NCBI GenBank assembly: GCA_016209735.1
Contig: JACQVN010000019.1
Span: 1-32,207, forward strand
DNA from: Candidatus Methylomirabilota bacterium
Lineage (GTDB): Bacteria > Methylomirabilota > Methylomirabilia > Methylomirabilales > 2-02-FULL-66-22
DNA length: 32,207 nt
Direction of reading: 5' to 3'
The notes under the pieces are model-generated. The model saw nothing but the letters and a program-made list of their open reading frames with translations. It had not been told where the DNA came from and made no database searches. Positions 5,589 through 12,625 of the stretch are shown piece by piece. The number at the start of each line of letters is the position of its first letter. Position 1 is the first letter of the stretch. The position numbers were made by a program, and so were the translations under genes.

Positions 5589-5891
5589 CGGGGGACGGAA
5601 CCCTGTCCAAAGCGGGGACTTGTCCCCGCACTCCTCCCGGATATTTCCGCGCCAATGCCGCGAAAGGCGGGACACGGAGAGCCGTCAAGACCTGCCTGCC
5701 GTCTGTTTGTCTCTGCACAGGCAGGCCTCGTGCCAGGGCAGCCTGGCTGGGTCCTTGACGATCTGGGGACGCGGCGTGGTGTCACATTCAACGGCAACGT
5801 AGTATTAGGAGCAGTCGCGTCGGGTCCCGCCGTCCCCCCCACTCTACCGGGGTGGATGCCTTTCCGTCTCGGCGACCAGCGTCACGGGGCT
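5589..5891. repeat. Gene-free stretch with two hairpins
   Basis: No supported gene. A tight hairpin, GCGGGGAC-TT-GTCCCCGC, lies at 5612-5629. A second, with arms CCTGCCTG / CAGGCAGG, spans 5691-5725. Both are of types commonly dispersed in GC-rich genomes. Neither is followed by a T run, so they are not convincing terminators. Confidence 0.55.
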
Positions 5892-6293
5892 TCAGGTTTT
5901 CTCTCCAATTTGCCGGGCGGCCCAACGAACCACTGTCTCCGCGATGCCGACTGCCCTCCGGTGGTCTCTCCGGGCGACCGGGCTGGAAAGCCCGGGATAG
6001 CGCGTCTCCACCGCGAATCGCGCCAGCCGTTCCGCCTGCCGAACGTACTTTGGCACCCTGTGCCCCGCCTCCTCCAGCAGCGTGAGCAGCCGGGCGAGAT
6101 CGTGGACAAAGGGGAAGTCAAGTCCGTGGTGTACGAAGACCGCCTTTATCGCTTTCTCGGCGGCCTGTTGGGCAGCGAAGCAAAGGTCTTCGAGGTACAC
6201 CCCCGGGACGTGGACCTTGGCCTGTGCGAGGTTGCTGCGGGCACGGTTGAGCCACTCTCGGGGGTCGTGGGGTGGGAAGCGCTCACGCGGCAT
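5892..6293 (-). CDS. HEPN-domain protein (partner of nucleotidyltransferase)
   Basis: 133-residue helical protein of the PF05168-type HEPN family. The family core is clear: EWLNRARSNLAQAKVH (residues 13-28), YLEDLCFAAQQAAEKAIKAV (33-52), FVHDLARLLTLLEEAG and a late ARRDHRRAV segment. It overlaps the end of the nucleotidyltransferase gene by 11 bp, the standard MNT-HEPN two-gene layout. In related pairs the HEPN protein is a ribonuclease toxin and the MNT protein an antitoxin that modifies it. This HEPN subtype lacks an unambiguous R-x4-6-H motif, so toxin activity is uncertain. The start is ATG 6293. Confidence 0.85.
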   Translation of the reverse strand: MPRERFPPHDPREWLNRARSNLAQAKVHVPGVYLEDLCFAAQQAAEKAIKAVFVHHGLDFPFVHDLARLLTLLEEAGHRVPKYVRQAERLARFAVETRYPGLSSPVARRDHRRAVGIAETVVRWAARQIGEKT

Positions 6294-6612
6294 AGACCAC
6301 CCTGCCTTCCCTCAGGGCTGGGGCGATCACCAGACAGCGGGTATCGCGGTACCGCTCGACTTCCTGCGGAGTGACAACGATGACGTCCACCGCTTCACCG
6401 CTGCCGTGAAGATTCATGTAAATCTTCTCGGTCAGGCGGCCCTTGTCATAGCGCCCGCCCTTGACCACCAGCAGATCCACATCGCTATTGCGGCCCATTT
6501 GACCACGCGCAGCAGACCCGAACATGATGATCTTCTCCGGATTCGCAACTCCCACGATGCGCCGGATGATCTCGTTCAGGATCTTGTGATCAACGACCTT
6601 TCTTTCATTCAT
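6283..6612 (-). CDS. MNT-type nucleotidyltransferase
   Basis: 109-residue minimal nucleotidyltransferase. The signature FGSAARGQMGRNSDVDLLVV spans residues 31-50: the GS loop binds the nucleotide, and Asp44 and Asp46 are the metal-binding pair. A third acidic position is likely in AVDVIVV (74-80). MntA-like proteins transfer AMP or other nucleotides to the HEPN partner and silence it. The start is ATG 6612 with GAGGAC about 8 nt upstream. The frame stays open further upstream, but those residues are not conserved. A promoter with an overlapping palindrome lies at 6743-6780. Confidence 0.85.
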   Translation of the reverse strand: MNERKVVDHKILNEIIRRIVGVANPEKIIMFGSAARGQMGRNSDVDLLVVKGGRYDKGRLTEKIYMNLHGSGEAVDVIVVTPQEVERYRDTRCLVIAPALREGRVVYAA

Positions 6613-6742
6613 TCGCGGCGGTCCTCTGCCACACGCTTCTCGTTGGGCGTCAGGCCGATGGTTTGCATGGGGCCACGGGGGGCCCTTGGCCCCGATAGCG
6701 AAACTGCCTCTTCCGCTCGGCAGATCCGCATGCCGTGGGCGT

Positions 6743-6780
6743 TCTATATCACTTGCCGGGTCGCCGCGCAAGACTTGCGC
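6743..6780 (-). promoter_or_regulatory. Probable MNT-HEPN promoter with overlapping perfect palindrome
   Basis: On the minus strand: -35 TTGCGC (6771-6766), a 17-bp spacer and -10 TATAGA (6748-6743). A perfect palindrome, GCGCAAG-A-CTTGCGC (6766-6780), covers the -35, as an operator would. The leader to the ATG at 6612 would be about 125 nt and holds a further inverted repeat (GGGGCCA...TGGCCCC). The role of the palindrome as an operator is inferred. Confidence 0.45.
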
Positions 6781-6875
6781 CGCGCCTCCCAGACATAGTA
6801 TGTAAGAGGACTTCTCCGAGGCCAGGATGAGGATGGCGCCGCCGTTCCCCTGGGGCTGGTCCGCCCGGCACCCGG

Positions 6876-7724
6876 TTACTTGCCGGGCTCGGCGGCAGCC
6901 GGCGGAACGGCGGCGGCCCCCGTCACCCGTCGCGTGAGGGTGGCCATGAAGCTGCCGATCTTGATCTCGCTCTTCGTCAACACCGGCACGCGGAGAGCGT
7001 CGTCGGTCATCCAGACGATGAGCCGTCCCTTCCGCTGGAAGATGCCTTCGAACTTCAGGAGCGGCTCGACCACCAGGGTGTCCCGGCGGCCCAGCACGGT
7101 CTCCAGCGTCTCGCGGCCTAGGACCTTCACCTCCAGCTCCCAGTTCTTCTTGCTGGCGAACACCTTGGCGTGCACTGTCTTCCCCACGCTGAGGGGGATG
7201 TTGCGGACGTAGTAGAGGACGCACAGTTCGTCCAGGGCGCCCGCCGCCAAGGGGAACTCCTGCCGGACGTACTTCCCGAGCTTCTCGGCCTCCTCCAGGC
7301 GCTTGACCCCTTTGGGGACCAGGCTGAAATCCAGGTACCGGAAGCGGGCCACCTGCGCCTCGTGGTCGAAGACCGTCCAGCTATCGTGCCGGTAGTTTCC
7401 CTCGCGCAGATGCTTCTCGAACTGGAGGGAGCGGGGAGCGTCCACGGTCAGGTAGGAATCGCTACGATCCTCGATCCGGTAGAACTTGGAAACGAAGGGG
7501 CTGGACTTTGCCGTGGTGACAATGTGGTAGGCGGCCTGTCCGTTCAGGCGGACTATACCCCGCGCCTCCATGGTGGCGTCTCCGCCCTTGATCCCCAGCC
7601 AGGTGATGTCATAGAAGAGCCGCTCCCCCTCGGCCATGGCGCGACGCGCATCCGCCGCCAGCGCCGAGGCAGGCACCAGCAGGAGGCAGAGGAGCACCGA
7701 CCACCACCATGCCGGCCAAGCCAT
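6876..7724 (-). CDS. Secreted DUF3108 protein
   Basis: 282-residue exported protein of the DUF3108 family. Residues 1-23 (MAWPAWWWSVLLCLLLVPAS plus ALA) form a clear signal peptide. The mature part begins near ADARRAMAEGERLFYDITWL and has the family's repeated beta-strand pattern (IVTTAKSSPFVSKFYRIEDR, LVVEPLLKFEGIFQRKGRLI, IKIGSFMATLTRRV). DUF3108 proteins are periplasmic beta-rich proteins of unknown function, often found beside envelope genes. The start at ATG 7724 was chosen because the signal peptide begins there; the open frame further upstream runs through a repeat. It follows waaC across a 157-bp gap filled by an inverted repeat, so co-transcription is possible. Confidence 0.82.
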   Translation of the reverse strand: MAWPAWWWSVLLCLLLVPASALAADARRAMAEGERLFYDITWLGIKGGDATMEARGIVRLNGQAAYHIVTTAKSSPFVSKFYRIEDRSDSYLTVDAPRSLQFEKHLREGNYRHDSWTVFDHEAQVARFRYLDFSLVPKGVKRLEEAEKLGKYVRQEFPLAAGALDELCVLYYVRNIPLSVGKTVHAKVFASKKNWELEVKVLGRETLETVLGRRDTLVVEPLLKFEGIFQRKGRLIVWMTDDALRVPVLTKSEIKIGSFMATLTRRVTGAAAVPPAAAEPGK

Positions 7725-7793
7725 CACGGTTCCACCCCTCACCTTGATCCGAGGAAACGGTTCTACCGCCAAGGCGCCACCCATAGGAAAGTA

Positions 7794-7910
7794 AAAAGGG
7801 GAAATTGAAAATGCAAAACCGACAACCGAACAATGGAGAAATCGACCGGTTTTTGTTTGTCGGTTTTCAATCTTGCATTTCCTATTGTCTGCTGTCCATT
7901 TTTGTTTTTG
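7794..7910. repeat. AT-rich inverted repeat of the AAAACCGACAA type
   Basis: Arms AATGCAAAACCGACAA (7810-7825) and TTGTCGGTTTT...TTGCATT (7857-7879) form a long imperfect hairpin in an otherwise GC-rich region. The same motifs recur at 31535-31615. The C-terminus of waaC reads into the right side of this repeat. Confidence 0.7.
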
Positions 7911-9012
7911 CGCGCCCAGCGCAAAAACCAGACAGAAAGCTCTGCGCCGCCTTCCAGACCTCCTCCACCGCGATCTCCCGCATGCAAAGGTAGGCATCGG
8001 GAATCCGGCAGCGGCGGTCGAGGCAGGGGCTGCACGGAAGCTCCCGGCGGAGCACTACGGCCGGCCCGAGCGGCCCCGTTCGCCGCGGGTCGGTGGGACC
8101 GAAGAGTGCCACGACCGGCGTGCCCACAGCCGAGGCGACATGCATCGGTCCGGAATCCACACAGACCATGAGGTCGACCCGCGCCAGGAGGGCTGCCAAC
8201 GGCTTGAGGCCGAGCGCGCCGACCAGATTCCTCGGGCCGGGCGCCATTCCCGCGGCGATGGCCTCCGCCACGGGAAGGTCTCCCGGCCCCCCGATGAGGA
8301 TCACCCCCATCCCCTGCCGGGAGAAGCGCCCGGCGAGTTCCCGCCAGCGCGCCACCTCCCAGAGCTTGGTGCGCCAGCGCGCCACGGGGTGGAGGACAAC
8401 CCGGGGCGTCGGCAAACCGGCCAGGCATCCCTCCGCCGCCGCCGCATCCTCCGGGGCCACCGGGATACGGAACTCGCGCACCGCCTCGGTCGCCCCCACC
8501 GCCGCTGCCAGCGCCAGGTACCGTTCCACGGCATGGACGGGCTGTGGCGGCGCCATCAGGCGATGCGTCAGGACGAGCGGCGCGCCTTCCCGGCCTTCCG
8601 CAAACCCGACGCGAACCGGCGCGCCGGTGCACAGGATGTAGATCGCGCTCTTGAGGAGACCCTGGAGGTCCAGCACCACGTCGTACCGCGCGCCGCGAAG
8701 CCTGCGGGCAAAGGCCGCCATCTGCCGCGCAGCCGTCAGGGACTCAGAGGGATTTCGGAGCTGGCGAAGCCAGCGCAGCCGCCGCGAGACGATCGTCTCC
8801 GCCACGGCCGGATGGCCGCGCACGACATCCGCCGATTCCTCCTCCACGAGCCAGTCGAGGGACACGGCGGGATACCGGCGTGCCAGGCTGGCGGCCACGG
8901 GCAGGGCATGGACCACGTCTCCCAGGGCGCTCGGCTTCACCAGGAGAATACGCCGGGCCCCGTCAAGCTGGATTGGAAGCGTCCCCATGCTTAATCCCAA
9001 GACGAGACTCAT
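7882..9012 (-). CDS. waaC: Lipopolysaccharide heptosyltransferase I family protein (WaaC-like)
   Basis: 376-residue glycosyltransferase of family 9. It adds a heptose to Kdo2-lipid A at the inner membrane, using ADP-heptose. The N-terminal Rossmann signature RILLVKPSALGDVVHALPVA (residues 21-40) and the nucleotide-sugar site VDSGPMHVASAVGTPVVALF, then GPTDPRRTGPLG, are typical of WaaC. The paired cysteines near the end (PCSPCLDRRCR) are common in the family. ATG 9012 and ATG 8988 are both possible; the second has a GGGA 6 nt upstream. The last ~15 residues come from a dispersed repeat. Two heptosyltransferases flank gmhB, giving a core-heptose cluster. Confidence 0.87.
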   Translation of the reverse strand: MSLVLGLSMGTLPIQLDGARRILLVKPSALGDVVHALPVAASLARRYPAVSLDWLVEEESADVVRGHPAVAETIVSRRLRWLRQLRNPSESLTAARQMAAFARRLRGARYDVVLDLQGLLKSAIYILCTGAPVRVGFAEGREGAPLVLTHRLMAPPQPVHAVERYLALAAAVGATEAVREFRIPVAPEDAAAAEGCLAGLPTPRVVLHPVARWRTKLWEVARWRELAGRFSRQGMGVILIGGPGDLPVAEAIAAGMAPGPRNLVGALGLKPLAALLARVDLMVCVDSGPMHVASAVGTPVVALFGPTDPRRTGPLGPAVVLRRELPCSPCLDRRCRIPDAYLCMREIAVEEVWKAAQSFLSGFCAGRAKTKMDSRQ

Positions 9013-9320
9013 AGAACCGACAAGACACTCCGGGGGTCCGTTTTACCGCCAAGACGCCACCGAAAAGCGGGGACGCCAAGGACGCCAAGATTCACGGGGC
9101 TCAGAATGCAAACACATTGGCTGACGCCACCGCACCTTCTGCTTTATCAACCTCTCGCCCAGGCCGCTCAAACCGGTCCAGATGCAAGGCCGTGCACCCA
9201 TCCTTCGGATGGGTACCCGGGGCGGGCTACTCACCGGAGGTGGGTCCAGGCGTACACCAGGCACGCCGCAGCGAGTGCCCGAGCGTTCCAATCCGCCTGA
9301 GGCGGACAGATGGGCCGGTT
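9013..9320. other. Gene-free gap between gmhB and waaC
   Basis: No gene supported. It contains AAGGACGCCAAGA-type repeat sequence (9060-9092, with a related TACCGCCAAGGCGCC at 7763) and a hairpin CCCATCC-TTC-GGATGGG near 9197-9213. There is no T run after the hairpin. Confidence 0.5.
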
Positions 9321-9923
9321 TCAGCGGCCTGATAGGAACCAGCGGACCGCCGCCAGGAGGTCCGTCGCCACGTGATCCGGCATGGGGGCCTCCCCCTGCT
9401 GGATCTTTTCCCACTGCCCGGCCCCGTGGCCGGTCAGCACCAGGGCCGCCCGCATCCCCGGGAAGGACGCCGCCACGGCCGCATCGCTCAGGTGGTCGCC
9501 GATGATCACGGAGCGGGTCGGTTCCAAGCCGAACTCCGCGATGGCGCGGCGGATCATCCCGGGGCCAGGCTTCCGGCACTCGCAGGCAATGCGGTACTCC
9601 GGCGGGCCGTGCTCGGGGTGATGCGGGCAGTAATAGATGGCATCCAGGAGGATGCCCTCGGCCTCGAGGAGCGCGGTCAACCGCTGGTTCACCCGCCGGA
9701 CGTCCCCCTCGGTGATGAGACCTCGCGCCACTCCGGCCTGGTTCGTCACCAGGATGAGGCGGTAACCGGCCCCGCGCAAGAGGCGGAGGGCCTCCAGCGC
9801 CTCCGGCAGGAATCGGATGCCGTCGGGATCGGCCAGGTACCCGACGTCCTCGATGATGGTGCCGTCGCGATCCAGGAATGCCGCCGCCGATCCGCGTGCG
9901 TGACAACTCTGCTCTTTCCCCAT
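9321..9923 (-). CDS. gmhB: D-glycero-beta-D-manno-heptose-1,7-bisphosphate 7-phosphatase
   Basis: 200-residue HAD-family phosphatase that removes the 7-phosphate on the way to ADP-heptose, the donor used by the two heptosyltransferases either side. The catalytic motif FLDRDGTI has its two Asp at residues 18 and 20. The rest of the family pattern is VTNQAGVARGLI, the zinc loop CPHHPEH...CECRKPGPGM and the metal-binding IGDHLSDAAVA. The start is ATG 9923; its AGGGA ribosome-binding site lies in a GGGACAGGGATA-type dispersed repeat. Histidinol phosphatase (HisB-N) is the closest alternative, but the neighbours make GmhB much more likely. Confidence 0.9.
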   Translation of the reverse strand: MGKEQSCHARGSAAAFLDRDGTIIEDVGYLADPDGIRFLPEALEALRLLRGAGYRLILVTNQAGVARGLITEGDVRRVNQRLTALLEAEGILLDAIYYCPHHPEHGPPEYRIACECRKPGPGMIRRAIAEFGLEPTRSVIIGDHLSDAAVAASFPGMRAALVLTGHGAGQWEKIQQGEAPMPDHVATDLLAAVRWFLSGR

Positions 9924-10361
9924 GTATCCCTGTCCCTGTTCCTATCGGCGCGATAGATCGAGGCTCCGAGTTCGAGGTTTCGGGTTTCAGGTTTCGGGTT
10001 TCGGGTTTCAGGTTCAGAGTTCACGTCCTGCGCCGGGAGGCCCGCCGCACCTTGAATCCGCCGGACGCGGAAACCGCCGCACCTTGAACCTTGAACTGCA
10101 GCACCTCTGCTCCCCACGCTATCTCATCATCCATCGTCCACGGTCCATCGTCCACGGTCCACGATCCGCCCGCTGCCTCCTGCCCCCGGGCGCCCACGCA
10201 GGGGCGCCCCTACACCGCATTCGGACCTCTGACTTCCGACCTCCTGCTTTGCCCTCTGCTCCCCGCTTCCTCGCTTCCCCGATTCTCCCCCGCCCCCGGT
10301 CCTCGGTCCAGTTCTTATGGTCTATCGTCCATCGTCCATCGTCCGTGCCCCAAAAACAGCA
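9924..10361. repeat. Mosaic of low-complexity dispersed repeats
   Basis: About 440 bp without a gene. GAGGTTTCGGGTTTCAGG-type tandem stretches lie at 9970-10020, and GCACCTTGAACC blocks at 10047-10105. GTCCACGGTCCATCG blocks occupy 10127-10160, and a CTGCCTCCTGCCCCCGGGCG block lies at 10170-10212. The last is nearly identical to 28545-28590. Chance translations give misleading peptides such as VSGFRFRV. Confidence 0.8.
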
Positions 10362-11408
10362 TCAGCCGCCGAGCAATTCTCGGCCTGCCTGCACCACCTC
10401 CTCCACCGTCACGGCCGTCATGCAGCGGTGATCGATCGGGCACTCGCGCAAGAGACACGGACTGCAGGGGACCGGCCGGCGGACGATCCGCGTCCGCGCC
10501 CCTGCGGGACCCGTGGCATCCGCCTCGGTCGGGCCGAATACGGCCAGCACGGGCGTCCCCGTCGCCGCCGCCACATGCATGGCCCCCGTGTCGTTGGTGA
10601 GGAGGAGGCGGCTCCGAAGAAGGAGGGCCGCCAGGGTGGGCAGGTCGGTCCTGCCGCCCAGCACGACGGCCAGCGTTCGCATCCGCTTTGCCACCTCCTT
10701 GAGCAATACCTCCTCCCGCCGCGACCCGACCAGAACGATGCGGGCGCCCCAGGCGCCTGCCAAGAGATCGCTGGCCGCGGCGAATCGCTCCGCCCCCCAT
10801 TGCTTGGCGCCGCCGTAGATGGCCCCGGGATTGAGGCTCAGGACAGGATCCCTGGGGCCGATCCCTGCGGCAGCCAGTAATTCCTCGGCGGTCTCGCGGG
10901 CCGCCGCCGGAACGTCGAGGCGTGGGACGTTATCTCCTTCGGCGCCCACCGCGCGAACGATCCGGAGGTAATGATGCACCTGATGGCGGGGGCCCCCCGA
11001 GGCCTTGCGCGGAATGGCGTGGGTGAGCAGGACGCCTCGCCCCTCGCTACGGCACCCTACCCGTCGAGGAATCCCTGCCAGCCACGGCACGAGGGCCGCC
11101 TCAAAGCTGTTCGGCAGGATCAGGGCCAGGTCGCACCCCAGGGCGCGGACCGCCTGCACCAGGCGCCACAGCCCGAGGGGCCCCCTGTGCTCCGCCTCCG
11201 GCTGGTATTCCAGGAGCCGGTCCACGGCCGGGTGGTCCCGGAAGAGCCCGGCGACCCAGCCCTTCGCCAAGACCGTGATCTCTGCCTCCGGAAATCGTCG
11301 CCGGACCGCTTCCAGCGCCGGGAGGCTCAGCACCGCGTCCCCGACCCAGTTGACCTCCCGGATCAGGAGGCGCCGGATGTGCGTCGGATCGATGTCGAGA
11401 GAGGTCAT
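10362..11408 (-). CDS. waaF: Lipopolysaccharide heptosyltransferase II family protein (WaaF-like)
   Basis: 348-residue family 9 glycosyltransferase, expected to add the second core heptose. Signatures are LLIREVNWVGDAVLSLPALE (residues 14-33), SLNPGAIYGGAKQWGAERF and LLTNDTGAMHVAAATGTPVL, then AVFGPTEADATGPAG, which match WaaF well. The Cys-rich end PCSPCLLRECPIDHRCM is usual. The start is ATG 11408 with GGGAACC upstream. The frame is open for 41 more codons, but these translate a NLEPET-type repeat and were excluded. It lies downstream of lpxL across about 270 bp of repeats, so it may be a separate transcript. Confidence 0.9.
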   Translation of the reverse strand: MTSLDIDPTHIRRLLIREVNWVGDAVLSLPALEAVRRRFPEAEITVLAKGWVAGLFRDHPAVDRLLEYQPEAEHRGPLGLWRLVQAVRALGCDLALILPNSFEAALVPWLAGIPRRVGCRSEGRGVLLTHAIPRKASGGPRHQVHHYLRIVRAVGAEGDNVPRLDVPAAARETAEELLAAAGIGPRDPVLSLNPGAIYGGAKQWGAERFAAASDLLAGAWGARIVLVGSRREEVLLKEVAKRMRTLAVVLGGRTDLPTLAALLLRSRLLLTNDTGAMHVAAATGTPVLAVFGPTEADATGPAGARTRIVRRPVPCSPCLLRECPIDHRCMTAVTVEEVVQAGRELLGG

Positions 11409-11553
11409 GAGGTTCCCGGTTCCCGGTTCAAGGTTCAAGGTTTCCGGTTCGAGGTCGGAGTCCCGCCTGTGGCGGGACGGAGATCCCGCGCAGCGGGATT
11501 CGAGGTTCGAGGTTTCCGGTTCGAGGTTCAAACCGCCGCACCGACCACCCTTT
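11409..11553. repeat. GGTTCAAGGTT-type repeats with two tight hairpins
   Basis: GGTTCAAGGTTCAAGGTTTC stretches enclose two perfect hairpins: GTCCCGCC-TGT-GGCGGGAC (11460-11478) and ATCCCGC-GCA-GCGGGAT (11483-11499). The same flanking repeat types occur at 9960-10105 and 28165-28450. Confidence 0.75.
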
Positions 11554-11713
11554 ACGTTAAACGTTGAACGTTAAACGCCGGCTAGGTACCGCCGTACTGT
11601 CGTACCGCTCATCACGTTAAACGTTGAACGTCAGCTAGGTACCGCCGTACTATCGTACTGCCGTACTGCCGTACTTCTTCTCACGTTAAACGTTGAACGT
11701 TCAACGTTAAACG
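11554..11713. repeat. Three imperfect tandem units built on ACGTTAAACGTTGAACG
   Basis: Units begin at 11554, 11614 and 11683. Each starts ACGTTAAACGTTGAACG; the first two continue with GCTAGGTACCGCCGTACT and runs of CGTACTGC. The third ends in a near-perfect 30-bp palindrome (11684-11713). The lpxL stop codon lies inside the array, so the last residues of LpxL (LNVQRLT) are repeat-encoded. Confidence 0.8.
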
Positions 11714-12625
11714 CGGATCGAGCGGATGGTGCGTCTTCCACCGCCTGTGGACCCAGAACCACTGCTCGGGCCGCTGCCGGATCATGGCCTCCATGGCGGC
11801 GGTGAAGCGGGCGGTGTTCTCCACCAGATCGGTCTTGAGGTCCTTGCTCCGCGTCAGGGTCACCTCCTCCCCGATGCGGACGCGGTAGCGGCCCGGCCCG
11901 GCCTCGCGCAGGATGGCTGCAGGCAGCACCGCCGCCCCAGACCGGAGCGCGACAAGGGCCGCCGCCGGAACGGTCGAGGCCGGCCGGCCGAAGAACGGCA
12001 CCACGACCCCGTCCTGCTCGCGGATATGCTGGTCGATCAGCATACCCACCGTTCCCCCGTCTCTCAGGACTCGCAGGATAGTCTGGAGGCCCTCCTGCTT
12101 TCGGATGATGTGATTCTCGCCCCGCCGGCGCAGCGTCGCAAGATAGGCATCCAACCAGGGGTTGTCCAGCGGCCGGGCGACCAGGTGGATCGGCTCGTAG
12201 CGGAGGGCGGCAACCAGCGGGAGGATTTCCCAGGGGCCGAAGTGGGCGGCGATCAGCAGGACCCCACGGCCGCGATCCCGCGCGCTGATGAGCCGCTCGA
12301 ACCCCTCCAGGATGACAGCGTCCATCCCGGACGTGCGGAGAAGCCGGCCGGAGCGGGCCACGTCCACGGCGCTCCGCCCCAGGGTGGAGAAGACGGCTCG
12401 GGCCAACCTCTCGACCTCTATGGGACGCATCTCGGGAAAGGCCTGGGCGAGGTTCTCCTGTGCGACCTCCCTGTGGCGCCGATCCCACCGATAGGCAAGC
12501 GCCCCCGCCCCCTCGCCCAGGGCGTAGGCAAGCCGGGCCGGAAGGCACGCCAGCAGCGCACCCAGGCCGACAACCAGGCCGGCCTCGCCCAGGGCCACGG
12601 GACTCCAGGCGGATCGCTCAGCCAC
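11681..12625 (-). CDS. lpxL: Lipid A late acyltransferase (LpxL/HtrB family)
   Basis: 314-residue inner-membrane acyltransferase that adds a secondary fatty acid to Kdo-lipid A. The catalytic HX4E motif is AAHFGPWEI (His128, Glu133). Other family blocks are LDNPWLDAYLATLRRRGENH, GGTVGMLIDQHIREQDGVVV, PFFGRPASTVPAAALVAL and the C-terminal EQWFWVHRRWKT. A hydrophobic segment at residues 14-36 anchors the protein. The GTG start at 12625 has GGGGGA 8 nt upstream and overlaps lpxK by 8 bp, so the two are translationally coupled. The last residues are encoded by the tandem repeat. Confidence 0.9.
   Translation of the reverse strand: MAERSAWSPVALGEAGLVVGLGALLACLPARLAYALGEGAGALAYRWDRRHREVAQENLAQAFPEMRPIEVERLARAVFSTLGRSAVDVARSGRLLRTSGMDAVILEGFERLISARDRGRGVLLIAAHFGPWEILPLVAALRYEPIHLVARPLDNPWLDAYLATLRRRGENHIIRKQEGLQTILRVLRDGGTVGMLIDQHIREQDGVVVPFFGRPASTVPAAALVALRSGAAVLPAAILREAGPGRYRVRIGEEVTLTRSKDLKTDLVENTARFTAAMEAMIRQRPEQWFWVHRRWKTHHPLDPRLTLNVQRLT

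Noticed and set aside
5655-5760. Plus-strand frame beginning MPRKAGHG as a REP-type (Y1) transposase start
   Set aside because: Only the first few residues resemble such proteins. The HUH motif and the rest of the family are absent, and the region is hairpin repeat sequence.
9197-9213. Hairpin CCCATCC-TTC-GGATGGG as a terminator
   Set aside because: No T run follows on either strand, and the stem is only 7 bp.
9960-10090. Repetitive peptides such as VSGFRFRV as a small coding gene
   Set aside because: The sequence is a tandem low-complexity repeat shared with 28165-28310 and is open in several frames. It has no start context or codon bias.
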